This document shows, piece by piece, positions 1 through 7,601 of a stretch of 64,000 bases of DNA. Each line of letters begins with the position of its first letter. The stretch's first letter is position 1. Both the position numbers and the translations under genes were made by a program. The stretch spans positions 2,852,001 through 2,916,000 of the forward strand of contig NZ_JAFBCM010000001.1 of NCBI RefSeq assembly GCF_016907715.1, read 5' to 3'. A model generated the notes under the pieces. It had not been told where the DNA came from. It ran no database searches and was given only the letters and a program-made list of their open reading frames with translations. This DNA comes from Tenggerimyces flavus (GTDB lineage Bacteria; Actinomycetota; Actinomycetes; Propionibacteriales; Actinopolymorphaceae).

Positions 1-258
1 CCGTCGAACGTGACGTTCGTCCTGGACCGGCTCGAGCAACAACAGCTGGTCGAACGGCGCCCGCACCCCACCGACCGCCGAGCTCGGCAGCTCGTCCTGA
101 CCCCCGCGGGCAAGCGACGCCGCGCCGCGGTGGTGAAGCGCCTCAGCGAGCACAGCCCGGTGGACAACCTGACGGAGGCCCAGCAAGAAACCCTCCGCAC
201 CCTCCTCCAGCGCGCCGCCTCCCCCTCCACCTCCAAAGAGGCGAATCAGCAGCCCTAG
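1..258 (+). CDS. MarR-family transcriptional regulator, C-terminal part
   Basis: The reading frame is already open at base 1, so the gene starts outside the window; 85 codons remain. The visible part begins with the end of a winged-helix recognition region, followed by the wing (LVERRPHPTDRRARQLVLTP) and the start of a dimerisation helix (AGKRRRAAVVKRL). The D-x-R-R-A-R-x-L-x-L-T-x-x-G pattern is the MarR signature. MarR proteins are dimeric, often ligand-responsive DNA-binding repressors; the ligand and targets cannot be inferred because the upstream neighbour is missing. The stop codon is 12 nt before an AT-rich palindrome that may end transcription. Confidence 0.85.
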   Translation, partial: PSNVTFVLDRLEQQQLVERRPHPTDRRARQLVLTPAGKRRRAAVVKRLSEHSPVDNLTEAQQETLRTLLQRAASPSTSKEANQQP

Positions 259-263
259 GGCCT

Positions 264-329
264 GGGGGCAATGATCATGTATACATGATCATTGGCCCCT
301 TTACGTGGGGTAGACGCCAGGTAGAGGGG
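264..329. repeat. Palindromic element family F1, copy 1
   Basis: A perfect 24-nt palindrome (half site AATGATCATGTA, 270-293) is followed by a GC stem-loop whose arms are CCCCTTTACGTGG and CCAGGTAGAGGGG. The GGGG left of the palindrome, the CCCC between the two hairpins and the GGGG at the right end are mutually complementary, so alternative pairings are possible. Related copies lie at 3460-3546, 43941-43986 (without the AT palindrome) and 51859-51925. It sits 3' of the MarR gene. Confidence 0.85.
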
Positions 330-360
330 TTGTTGGCCGCGTGAGGCAACCATCGGCGAG

Positions 361-456
361 GTGTCCCCAGATCGGCGACTCCCCTTACCGGGGTGGGGTT
401 CTGGCGGGTGTTGCCACGGTGCAGAACCCCAGCTGGGTAAGGGAAGTGCGGGCTGG
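361..456. repeat. Palindromic element family F2, copy 1 (direct repeat with 632-727)
   Basis: A 96-bp unit repeated 271 bp downstream with about three mismatches. It folds into a hairpin with inner arms GGGGTTCTG and CAGAACCCC and outer arms CTTACC and GGTAAG. Diverged relatives with the same core lie at 15893-15972 and 16038-16113. Confidence 0.85.
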
Positions 457-476
457 CTGTGGATCTGTGGATGGGC

Positions 477-562
477 GGCCAGCCGCGGGCGGCTGGCGTG
501 AGCGTGAGGGCGCGGCCGCCGAGGGGTCGAGGCCACCTCGGCAGGACGATCGACGACGCTGA
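477..562 (-). pseudogene. Decayed duplicate of the mrp 3' end
   Basis: Read on the minus strand, this stretch aligns with the last 30 or so codons of the intact mrp gene (about 890-1000). Blocks such as GGCCGCCGAGG, CGGGCGGCTGG and GACGACGCTGAG on the plus strand recur in order, with a small internal deletion and scattered substitutions. It no longer encodes the Mrp tail. It sits beside F2 copy 1, while the intact mrp lies beyond F2 copy 2, which suggests that the gene end and element were duplicated together. Confidence 0.55.
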
Positions 563-631
563 GCTGCCTTCGCTGCAGGTCTACCGCATGATCGTGGGCG
601 CGGTTCGTGGTGAAGTCACGATGCGGGATGT

Positions 632-727
632 GTGTCCCCAGATCGGCGACTCCCCTTACCGGGGTGGGGTTCTGGCCGGTATTGCCACGGTGCAGAACCC
701 CAGCTGGGTAAGGGAAGTGCGGGCCGG
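632..727. repeat. Palindromic element family F2, copy 2
   Basis: Near-identical to 361-456, with the same inner hairpin core (GGGGTTCTG and CAGAACCCC) and outer arms. It lies downstream of the mrp stop codon on the minus strand. Confidence 0.85.
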
Positions 728-840
728 CGCTGAGCTCGGGGTCGCTCGCCACCATCCGCTCCGATATCGGCCGGATCCGCTCCGAATCCAAAGCCACCCA
801 ACCCCGCCGGTCGCCCGCCGACACTCAGGCAAGAGCCGAG

Positions 841-884
841 TTGTTGGACAGATGTCGGTCTCAATGCCGAGATCTGTCCAACAA
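841..884 (-). terminator. Hairpin downstream of mrp
   Basis: Inverted repeat TTGTTGGACAGAT (841-853) and ATCTGTCCAACAA (872-884) with an inner CGG/CCG pair in the 18-nt loop. It begins about 10 nt past the mrp stop and is the best candidate for its terminator. There is no U-tract, which is usual in GC-rich actinobacteria. Confidence 0.55.
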
Positions 885-893
885 GTCGGCCAG

Positions 894-2048
894 CTAGCTG
901 CGGGCGGCTGGGGTCAGGGTGAGGGAGCGGCCGGCGAGGCCGCGGCTGCGGCCGCCGAGGGCGGAGGCCATCTCTGTCAGGACGACGGACGACGCCGAGG
1001 TGGGGTCGCTCACCACCACCGGCATCCCCACGTCGCCACCCGAGCGCAGCGTCACGTCCAACGGGATCGAGCCCAGCAGCGGTACCGGGTAGCCGAAGCG
1101 CTGGGTCAGCGTCTCCGCCACCCGGGCACCGCCGCCCGTACCGAACACGTCGATCTGGTGCGACGGTCCGCAGTGCGGGCACGGCAGCCAGGACATGTTC
1201 TCGATCACGCCCGTCACCCGCTGGTGCAGCATCGAGGCGATCGTTCCTGCCCGTTCGGCCACCTCGGCCGCGGCCTCCTGGGGGGTCGTCACCACGACCA
1301 CCTCGGAGTTCGTCAGGTGCTGCCCGACCGAGATCGCCATGTCCCCCGTGCCAGGCGGCAGGTCCAGCAGCAGGATGTCCAGGTCGCCCCAGAAGACGTC
1401 TCCGAGCATCTGCACCAGAGCCCGATCGAGCATCGGCCCGCGCCACGCCACGACCTGGTCGCGCTTCTGCTTCAGCTGGCCGACCGAGATCACCTTCACA
1501 CCGTGCGCCGGCACCGGCATGATCATGTCCTCGACCCGCGTCGGCCGGGTGTCCGCGACGCCGAAGATCGCCGGGATCGAGTGCCCGTACACGTCCGCGT
1601 CGATCACGCCGACCTTGTGCCCGCGCGCGGCCATCGCCACGGCGAGGTTCGCCGTCACCGTGGACTTGCCCACGCCGCCCTTGCCGGACGCGATCGCGAA
1701 GATCTTGGTCAGCGAGTCCGGCCGCGAGAACGGGTTCTCCCGCGCCGGCGTCCCGCCCCGCAGCTGCCCCTGCAGTTGCTGGCGCTGCTCCGCGGACATC
1801 ACGTCCAGCGTCACGTTCACGTCAGTCACGCCCGGCAACGCGGCCATTGCCGCGGTCACGTCACGGGTCAGCGTGTCGCGCATGGGGCAGCCGGCGACCG
1901 TCAGCAGTACGGTCACCTCGGCATGCCCGTCGGGCCGCACCTCGGCGGAGCGCACCATGCCGAGCTCGGTGATCGGCCGCTTGATCTCCGGGTCGAGCAC
2001 CTTGCCGAGCGCGGTACGTACCTGATCCTCGGTGGGGAGCGTCTTCAC
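894..2048 (-). CDS. mrp: Mrp/NBP35-family iron-sulfur cluster carrier ATPase
   Basis: 384 aa, a normal length for actinobacterial Mrp. An N-terminal MIP18/DUF59-like domain (about residues 5-85, LGKVLDPEIKRPITELGM) precedes a ParA/MinD-type P-loop domain. The deviant Walker A is SGKGGVGKST (121-130). The CPHC pair at 290-293 is the motif that binds a bridging [4Fe-4S] cluster at the dimer interface. The family stores or transfers Fe-S clusters to apoproteins in the cytoplasm. The GTG start is chosen because it directly precedes the conserved DUF59 start and follows a GGGG-containing leader. In many actinobacteria mrp lies next to the DUF1003 and MgtE_N genes found here at 5.7-7.6 kb; in this window a protease and two flavoenzyme genes lie between them. 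Confidence 0.93.
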   Translation of the reverse strand: MKTLPTEDQVRTALGKVLDPEIKRPITELGMVRSAEVRPDGHAEVTVLLTVAGCPMRDTLTRDVTAAMAALPGVTDVNVTLDVMSAEQRQQLQGQLRGGTPARENPFSRPDSLTKIFAIASGKGGVGKSTVTANLAVAMAARGHKVGVIDADVYGHSIPAIFGVADTRPTRVEDMIMPVPAHGVKVISVGQLKQKRDQVVAWRGPMLDRALVQMLGDVFWGDLDILLLDLPPGTGDMAISVGQHLTNSEVVVVTTPQEAAAEVAERAGTIASMLHQRVTGVIENMSWLPCPHCGPSHQIDVFGTGGGARVAETLTQRFGYPVPLLGSIPLDVTLRSGGDVGMPVVVSDPTSASSVVLTEMASALGGRSRGLAGRSLTLTPAARS

Positions 2049-2071
2049 AACCCCGATGCTACGTGGCTGCC

Positions 2072-2563
2072 TCAGGTCTTGCGCACGGCCCGCTCGCCCT
2101 GGCCCGGCTTCCACACCCTGATGTACATCACACCGTCGTTCATCTCGACCGTCGACGCCCCCTTGAGGTCGGCGACGAAGAACGGATCGAACCTCTGCCC
2201 GCGCAGGTCCATCCCGATCTCTTCGAACAGCGCTTGGGTGAACCGCTGGTGCAGCTCCTCGTCCTGCAGGTTCACCACATCGCCGGTGAGCTTGGCGTCG
2301 CCCTCGCTGACGTGGGTGTCGACGGTCGCCGTGTGCAGGGTGAAACGCGGGTCGCGCTCGAGATCGGCGAACTTCGTCGTCCCCGGCATGCCCATGATCG
2401 TGAGGTGCCCCTCGAAGATCCGCGGCTCGACCGGGCTGATCCGTGGATAGCCGTCGGAACGGAGCGTGCCGAGCATGCAGAGGTTGCCTGTCGCCTGATG
2501 CCGGCGCTGGAACAGCTCGGCGATGTGGGGAGCTTCTTCGACGAAGTCATGCCATTCGACCAT
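2072..2563 (-). CDS. Pyridoxamine 5'-phosphate oxidase-like (PPOX) flavoprotein
   Basis: 163 aa. The N-terminal half contains the split-barrel signature of the PNPOx-like superfamily (GNLCMLGTLRSDGYPRISPV), followed by TKFADLERDPRFTLHT, a typical strand-helix of the class that binds FMN, heme or F420. Members reduce or oxidise small cofactors or bind heme; the substrate here cannot be told. The ATG start gives MVEWHDFVEEAP, as in relatives. It ends 23 nt upstream of the mrp GTG, so the two are probably co-transcribed, and it is divergent from the LLM flavoenzyme gene with only 52 bp between the start codons, so promoters for both lie in 2564-2615. Confidence 0.85.
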   Translation of the reverse strand: MVEWHDFVEEAPHIAELFQRRHQATGNLCMLGTLRSDGYPRISPVEPRIFEGHLTIMGMPGTTKFADLERDPRFTLHTATVDTHVSEGDAKLTGDVVNLQDEELHQRFTQALFEEIGMDLRGQRFDPFFVADLKGASTVEMNDGVMYIRVWKPGQGERAVRKT

Positions 2564-2615
2564 CGCCGGATCGTACCGAGGCAGGTTGTCGGTGGGGACT
2601 GATAGGCCAGGGGAC

Positions 2616-3416
2616 ATGCGATTCGGACTCGACGTACCGATAGACGGGTCGTACGCCGACCCGCGCCTGCTCGCGGACCTGGCGTACGACGCCGAGGCGG
2701 CCGGCTGGGACGGCTTCTTCCTGCAGGACGGCCTCGGCGGCCCGAAGCGGGCGATCGACCCGTGGATCGGGCTGACCGCGGTCACTCTCAGGACCGAGCG
2801 CGTCAAGCTCGGCGTGTTCCTGACCCCGCTCCCGAGGCGGCGGCCGGGCGAAGTGGCCATGCAGGCGGCGACGATCGACCACCTGTCCGGCGGTCGCCTG
2901 ATCTTCGGTGCCGCGGTGGGCCACGCCGAGCACGACTTCGTCCCGTTCGGCGACGCCTGGGACCTGCGGGTACGTGCCCAGCAGCTGGACGAGGCGCTCG
3001 AGGTCGTGGCAGGTCTCTGGACGGGGCGTCCGTTCTCCTTCGAAGGAACGCATTTCCGGCTGACCGACGCCCAGATCGCTCCACCGCCGCTGCAGTCGCC
3101 GCGGGTGCCGGTCTGGGTAGCGACCGGCTGGCCGCACCGCAAGCCGATGCGCCGGGCCGTCCGCTGGGACGGCGTCTACCTGATGACCGACAACCAGGCG
3201 ACCGACCAGCCGATCAGCGTCGAGGACATCGCCGCCGCCGCGGCCTTCGCCAAGGAGCTGAGAGGCGACGCCCCCTTCGAGGTCGCCGCGAACGGCTGGT
3301 CCGACACCCCGGCCGTCGCGGAGTACGAGGACGCCGGCGCGACCTGGTGGATCGCCCTCGCCCCCGAGAGCCCCGAGGCGTACCGATCCGTCATCCAGCA
3401 AGGCCCACCCGGCTAG
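2616..3416 (+). CDS. LLM-class (luciferase-like) flavin-dependent oxidoreductase
   Basis: 266 aa. Hallmarks of the bacterial luciferase-like TIM-barrel family are present: an N-terminal strand MRFGLDVPIDG, the PWIGLTAVTLRTERVKLGVFLTP segment, a GGRLIFGAAVGH motif and RVPVWVATGW near the C-terminal flavin site. Such enzymes use FMNH2 or reduced F420 for monooxygenation or hydride transfer; the substrate is unknown. The ATG start is preceded by AGGGG five bases upstream. It is divergent from the PPOX gene; pairing of a PPOX/F420-type protein with an LLM enzyme could indicate shared flavin or F420 chemistry, but that is inference. Confidence 0.88.
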   Translation: MRFGLDVPIDGSYADPRLLADLAYDAEAAGWDGFFLQDGLGGPKRAIDPWIGLTAVTLRTERVKLGVFLTPLPRRRPGEVAMQAATIDHLSGGRLIFGAAVGHAEHDFVPFGDAWDLRVRAQQLDEALEVVAGLWTGRPFSFEGTHFRLTDAQIAPPPLQSPRVPVWVATGWPHRKPMRRAVRWDGVYLMTDNQATDQPISVEDIAAAAAFAKELRGDAPFEVAANGWSDTPAVAEYEDAGATWWIALAPESPEAYRSVIQQGPPG

Positions 3417-3459
3417 GACCTGTCGCATACGTCGGGGGTGCTGGCGGACGGGCACCGAG

Positions 3460-3546
3460 GCCGCTTTACCTGGCGAGTGGGTGCTTCACTCGGGGTGTAT
3501 CCCACGTAGAGCGGCAAATGATCATGTAAACATGATCATTTGCCGC
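3460..3546. repeat. Palindromic element family F1, copy 2
   Basis: GCCGCTTTACCTGG and CCACGTAGAGCGGC form the GC stem, with a longer loop than in other copies. They are followed by GCGGCAAATGATCATGT-aa-ACATGATCATTTGCCGC (two 17-base arms). The three outer arms read GCCGC, GCGGC and GCCGC, whereas copies 1 and 4 use GGGG and CCCC, so the arms have changed together and remain complementary. Confidence 0.85.
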
Positions 3547-3673
3547 CACCTGGGGAGCCACCGGAGAGCCATCCAGGAGAGCACCCGGAGGGCGGCCTGC
3601 GCATCAGCGATGCCGAGACGCCGCTGCGTCGCTCCAGCCACCTTCGTCGCAGGCGCAAGCCGAGACAAGGCAG

Positions 3674-3707
3674 CGGCCCCGACGTCCCCGAAGGGACGAA
3701 GGGGCCG
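3674..3707 (-). terminator. Hairpin downstream of the metalloprotease gene
   Basis: CGGCCCC (3674-3680) pairs with GGGGCCG (3701-3707), with an inner TCCC-cgaa-GGGA stem. It begins 17 nt past the protease stop codon on the minus strand. Confidence 0.65.
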
Positions 3708-3724
3708 CCGTCACGCCATAAGGG

Positions 3725-5635
3725 CTACCGCTGCCCGCGAGGCCCGTGGATCGGCTCCGGCTGGGCCGGGTGGTTGTCCGGCCGTCCGCCCGGCGCCCGC
3801 TTGGCCGCCACTTCCGGAGGCTCGGAGACGCCCAGCAGAGCCGCGGCCTTCTGCACCGTCCGGTACGACTTCAGCGCGTGGTTCACGCCGCCCAGGTACC
3901 GCCAGTTCCGGAACTCGGCCTTGGCCAGCACCGCATAGACGTCAGCCGCCGCCAGCAAGCCCCGCACCTTCCAAGCCTGCGGGTGCTTCAGCACCAACCC
4001 CGCGAGCGAGTTCGCCTCGTTCAGGTATCCCGCGGTCTCCCACCGGTACATGTTGTCCCGGTCGAACTGGCCGAAGTCCCAGTTCAGGTCGATGTAGCTC
4101 ATCATCGTGTTCGACTCGTCGCCCGACTGCGCGAAGTAGAACTCGCCCGAGCCCCCGTAGTCCACCGCGGACTCCGAGTCGTAGCCGTCGTGCGGGTGCG
4201 ACATCCCGATGTGGTGGCCGAACTCGTGCACCGCGGTCGTCGTGAACCCGTACCCCGCCTCGCGCGTCTCCGGCGTGTCGAACGCGAACGTCTCGGTCTG
4301 CGTTCCGTCGGTGTAGTTGTCGTCCGCGTACCCGAGCAGCCCCGCCACCACCGAGTCGGTCGTGTCGAACGCCCAGATCGAGCCCACGTAGTCCTTCGGC
4401 CGGTACGAGGGCTGGTACTGCGCCTTGTTCTCCGCGAAGTAGCAGAACAGCTCCGCACCTGGGTCCTGGTACGCGTTCCAGCAGTCGTCCTCCTCGACCA
4501 CGCCAGCCCAGATGTTCAAGGCCCGCTTGGCGCCTGCGTCGATTGGATCCGTCAACTCAGTCTTGACGGACCAGTCGTAGTACGGCTGGAACGCGGCCAG
4601 CTTCGACTTGACGAACTTGCCGCGGATGTACGCGAGCCCGTCGGAGTCGGGATTGTCCTGCAGGACCTCGAGGTGCACGACCTTCTTGCCGCCAGGCCCA
4701 GGTGTCGTGTTCAACGGGTCGTACAGCGGCGACGTCGTGAAGAGCAGGTTGATCGCCGCGTAGCGGGTCAGCTTGCCCAGGTCGCTGTAGAGCGCGCTCT
4801 TCGGGCGGTACGCGCCGTACTCCCAGATCGGCGGGATCCGGTAGTCCGCCACGTCGTCGCCGTCGAGGTCGGCGTCGTCGACGTTCCAGCTGCCGCTCCA
4901 CGCCTCCGGGCCGGCCGACGGGTCGAAGAACCAGGACCGGCTGTTCGTGCCGCCCCACGCGATCAGCTTGCGGGACGCGCGCTGCTCGCCGAAGTTGTAG
5001 CCGGTGTCCGGGTCGGGCTCGTCGGTCTTCGTGTACACGTGGTACTTGAAGTCCTTCCGCCCGAACCAGTTCAGGTAGTAGACGGTGTAGCTGCGCGGGC
5101 TGATGCCCAACGACGAACGCCCGTTGCTCGCCAGCCAGCTCTCCACCGACACCGCGTCGATGTTCTTCACCTGCGGCGTCACGTCGAGCACGTTGTTCAG
5201 CTGGTCGTTGTACTGCTGCTGGTAGACCGTCAGCGGGTTCGTCTTGCCCTTCTTGGCAAGGAATCCGAAGAACTTGTCCTCGAAACGCCGATTGGTGTCG
5301 ATCACGTTGTACTTGAAGTCGAAGCGCAGACCCATGTCGCGCCCGGCGAGCCCGTAGAACTGGGGCGCACGGACGACGGGTTCGTACGACTTCGGCAGCT
5401 CCGCCTTCAGCTTGCTGGCCGAGATCTTGTCGAACCCGACGAAGACCACGTTGACCGGGATCTGCTGCCGCAGTGTCTGCGTCTTGCCCGGGTCGAGCCC
5501 TTTGAACTGGCTCTTGGCGCCCTGCGGAGCCGGTGCCGGAGCCTTGGCGGCGGCACTGGTCGCCGAGGCACTGGGCGCGGCCAGGAACGATCCGGCCACG
5601 AAGACGGCAAGCATGCCCACCAGCAGTCGTTTCAC
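3725..5635 (-). CDS. Secreted zinc metalloprotease of metzincin type
   Basis: 636 aa. A Sec signal peptide (VKRLLVGMLAVFVAGSFLAA, cleavage probably after the ASATS region near residue 27) is followed by an Ala/Pro-rich stretch. The metzincin zinc motif HEFGHHIGMSH (470-480, HExxHxxGxxH) and a Met-turn-like NTMMSYID about 28 residues later are both present. The roughly 430-residue N-terminal part has no motif I recognise. The GTG start is chosen because GAGGGGAG lies just upstream and the signal peptide begins there. The protein is probably exported and acts on extracellular proteins or peptides. It interrupts the usual mrp/DUF1003 neighbourhood. The Pro/Arg-rich C-terminus (after residue about 610) looks disordered. 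Confidence 0.82.
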   Translation of the reverse strand: MKRLLVGMLAVFVAGSFLAAPSASATSAAAKAPAPAPQGAKSQFKGLDPGKTQTLRQQIPVNVVFVGFDKISASKLKAELPKSYEPVVRAPQFYGLAGRDMGLRFDFKYNVIDTNRRFEDKFFGFLAKKGKTNPLTVYQQQYNDQLNNVLDVTPQVKNIDAVSVESWLASNGRSSLGISPRSYTVYYLNWFGRKDFKYHVYTKTDEPDPDTGYNFGEQRASRKLIAWGGTNSRSWFFDPSAGPEAWSGSWNVDDADLDGDDVADYRIPPIWEYGAYRPKSALYSDLGKLTRYAAINLLFTTSPLYDPLNTTPGPGGKKVVHLEVLQDNPDSDGLAYIRGKFVKSKLAAFQPYYDWSVKTELTDPIDAGAKRALNIWAGVVEEDDCWNAYQDPGAELFCYFAENKAQYQPSYRPKDYVGSIWAFDTTDSVVAGLLGYADDNYTDGTQTETFAFDTPETREAGYGFTTTAVHEFGHHIGMSHPHDGYDSESAVDYGGSGEFYFAQSGDESNTMMSYIDLNWDFGQFDRDNMYRWETAGYLNEANSLAGLVLKHPQAWKVRGLLAAADVYAVLAKAEFRNWRYLGGVNHALKSYRTVQKAAALLGVSEPPEVAAKRAPGGRPDNHPAQPEPIHGPRGQR

Positions 5636-5684
5636 AGCTGCTCCCCTCGAGGCGGCCACCGCGACCGCCGACGAGCTTCAGACC

Positions 5685-6317
5685 CTAGTCCCGAACGGGC
5701 GCGCCTGTCTTGTGAGCCCCAGCCCGCAGATTGTCGGGGCGCCCGGAGTCACGCTCGGTGTCCCGTTCGTCCAACTCGTTCAGCAGCGAACGCAGCTCCG
5801 AGCGCAGGAAGTCGCGGGTCGCCACCTCCCCGACCGACATCCGCAGCGACGCCACCTCACGCGCCAGGAACTCCATGTCCGCACGCGTCCGGTCCGCCAC
5901 GTCCCGGTCGTGGTCGTACTGGATCCGGTCCCTGGCCTCCTGCCTGTTCTGCGCGAGCAGGATCAGCGGCGCCGCGTACGAGGCCTGCAGCGACAACATC
6001 AGGGTCAGAAAGATGAACGGGAACGGGTCGAACCGCAGGTTGCCGGGCGCGAACACGTTCCACAGGATCCACACGACGACGAAGCACGTCATGTACGCGA
6101 TGAACCGTGCCGTCCCGAGGAAGCGGGCGAAGTTCTCCGAGAACCGCCCGAAGAACTCCGGGTCGTACTCGAACTGGATCAGCGAACGCCGCGGATACAG
6201 CGGTACGTCCAGCCGCTGGGCGTCGGTTCGCGAGACCAGGAAGCGATCTCGGTCGCGGCGAGCCTTCGTGGGTCGCACATCGGTGGGGTCGGCGGTTGGC
6301 CGGTCGTCACGTGCCAC
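5685..6317 (-). CDS. DUF1003 family membrane protein
   Basis: 210 aa. A basic N-terminal region is followed by two hydrophobic helices (about residues 67-88, FIAYMTCFVVVWILWNVFA, and about 98-122, FPFIFLTLMLSLQASYAAPLI) and then the diagnostic ILLAQNRQEARDRIQYDHDRDVADR. That pattern defines DUF1003. The C-terminal tail is charged and probably coiled. The GTG start lies inside the last codons of the upstream MgtE_N gene (11-bp overlap), so translation is probably coupled. Function is not known. The recurrent neighbourhood with MgtE-type CBS proteins and mrp suggests a role linked to metal or membrane homeostasis. Confidence 0.9.
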   Translation of the reverse strand: MARDDRPTADPTDVRPTKARRDRDRFLVSRTDAQRLDVPLYPRRSLIQFEYDPEFFGRFSENFARFLGTARFIAYMTCFVVVWILWNVFAPGNLRFDPFPFIFLTLMLSLQASYAAPLILLAQNRQEARDRIQYDHDRDVADRTRADMEFLAREVASLRMSVGEVATRDFLRSELRSLLNELDERDTERDSGRPDNLRAGAHKTGAPVRD

Positions 6318-7566
6318 GGGTCACCTCCGCGTACCGCTCGCGCCAGTTCTCCGGCAGCAGATGGTCCAGAACGTCATCCACCGTCACCGCACCGAGCAGC
6401 CGGCTGGACTCGTCGACGACGGGAGCCGCCATCAGGTTGTACGTCGCGAGGTAGCTTGCCACCTCGTCCAGCGACGCCTCCGGCCATAGCGGCTCGAGGT
6501 CGGTGTCGATGACGCTCGACACCAGATCAGACGGGGGTTCTCGCAACAGCTGTTGGAAGTGCGCGACGCCGATCAGTCGTCCAGTCGGCGTCTCCATCGG
6601 CGGCCGGCAGACGAACACCATCGTCGCGAGGGCCGGTGTCAACTCCTCGTTGCGCAGCCGTGCCAACGCGTCCGCGATCGTCGCGTCTGGGGGGAGGATC
6701 ACGGGCTCGGTGGTCATCAGGCCGCCGGCCGTACGTTCCTCGTACGCGAGCAGCCGGCGTACGTCGTCCGCCTCCTCCGGCGCCATCAACAGCAGCAGCT
6801 GCTCGGCCCGGTCCGGCGGCAGCTCGGCGATCAGGTCCGCCGCGTCGTCCGGCGACATCTCCTCCAGAACGTCGGCCGCGCGCTCGAGGTCCAGCTCCTC
6901 GATGATCTGGACCTGGTCCTCCTCGGGCAGCTCCTCCAGCACGTCCGCCAGCCGCTCGTCGCCCAACGCCGACGCCACTTCCGCCCGCCGCTTCGGGGTG
7001 AAGTCGTGCAGAACGCTCGCCAGGTCGGCCGCCTTCATCGTCTCCAGCCGTGCCAACAGGTGCCGCGCGCCCTGAGCCTCCTCCACCAGCGAGAACCCGG
7101 TCACCGCGTCCCAGTCGACGACCGCGGTCTGGCCACGGCGACCGAATCGCTTTGCCCCCTTGACGATCGCGATCTTCGTGATCTCCCAGTCCCGGTTGCG
7201 GCTCTGCTCCAGCCCGACGTCGAACACCGTGACCTGCTCGCCGGTCTCCTCCAGCGTGACCCGGCGGTCGAACATCTCACCGAGCACGAGCGTCTCGGTC
7301 GGCCGCTGCTCGAACTTGCGCATGTTCACCAGGCCGGTCGTGACGACCTGGCCGGCGTCGACCCTTGTGACCCTGGTCATCGGCAGGAACACGCGCCGCC
7401 GGCCGAGGACCTCGACGACGAGGCCGAGGATGCGCGGCGGGCGTCGGTCCGTACGCAGCATCGCGACGATGTCGCGGACCTTGCCCACGGGATCGCCATG
7501 CGGGTCGAAGACCGCGGTCGACGCGAGTCGTGCGGCGAAGACCCTGGTCGGCGTGCTGCTTGTCAC
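6307..7566 (-). CDS. MgtE N-terminal/CBS domain protein lacking the channel domain
   Basis: 419 aa. Residues about 1-150 resemble a PRC-barrel-like domain (FDPHGDPVGKVRDIVAML, LGLVVEVLGRRRVFLPM). Residues about 185-290 are the MgtE_N superhelical domain (ARLETMKAADLASVLHDF, LEELPEEDQVQIIEELD, EMSPDDAADLIAELPPDRA). A CBS pair follows to the end (TEPVILPPDATIADALARL, NLMAAPVVDESSRLLGAVTV). The five-helix Mg2+ channel domain of true MgtE is absent, so this is a soluble sensor-like half and not a transporter by itself. GGGAGG precedes the GTG start. It is coupled to the DUF1003 gene by overlap; the two may form a membrane complex, which is inference. Confidence 0.9.
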   Translation of the reverse strand: MTSSTPTRVFAARLASTAVFDPHGDPVGKVRDIVAMLRTDRRPPRILGLVVEVLGRRRVFLPMTRVTRVDAGQVVTTGLVNMRKFEQRPTETLVLGEMFDRRVTLEETGEQVTVFDVGLEQSRNRDWEITKIAIVKGAKRFGRRGQTAVVDWDAVTGFSLVEEAQGARHLLARLETMKAADLASVLHDFTPKRRAEVASALGDERLADVLEELPEEDQVQIIEELDLERAADVLEEMSPDDAADLIAELPPDRAEQLLLLMAPEEADDVRRLLAYEERTAGGLMTTEPVILPPDATIADALARLRNEELTPALATMVFVCRPPMETPTGRLIGVAHFQQLLREPPSDLVSSVIDTDLEPLWPEASLDEVASYLATYNLMAAPVVDESSRLLGAVTVDDVLDHLLPENWRERYAEVTRGT

Positions 7567-7601
7567 AGGACCTCCCTCGCGCCTCGTTCTACGGGCAAAC
7601 C

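Larger units (their letters stand above)
259..893. other. Repeat-rich gap without a gene
   Basis: This 635-bp gap lies between the convergent MarR gene and mrp. It holds an AT-rich palindrome joined to a GC stem-loop (264-329), two 96-bp direct repeats that are themselves hairpins (361-456 and 632-727), a decayed copy of the mrp 3' end (477-562) and a hairpin just past the mrp stop (841-884). Open frames here have no recognisable protein pattern and no ribosome-binding site. Confidence 0.75.
3417..3724. other. Gap without a gene: F1 element and a terminator
   Basis: This 308-bp gap separates the convergent LLM oxidoreductase and metalloprotease genes. It contains F1 copy 2 (3460-3546) and the hairpin at 3674-3707. 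The remaining 3547-3670 has no convincing gene. Confidence 0.7.

Noticed and set aside
459..2450. Plus-strand open frame opposite mrp and the PPOX gene
   Set aside because: It runs through repeats and antisense of mrp; the composition is typical of a shadow frame.
2524..2545. Another F4 copy (GGGGAGCTTCTTCGACGA)
   Set aside because: The match is limited to one block, lies in the PPOX coding region (encoding FVEEAP) and has no paired arm.
3746..6016. Plus-strand open frame of about 750 codons opposite the metalloprotease and DUF1003 genes
   Set aside because: Val/Arg-rich shadow of real minus-strand genes; no ribosome-binding site and no recognisable domain.
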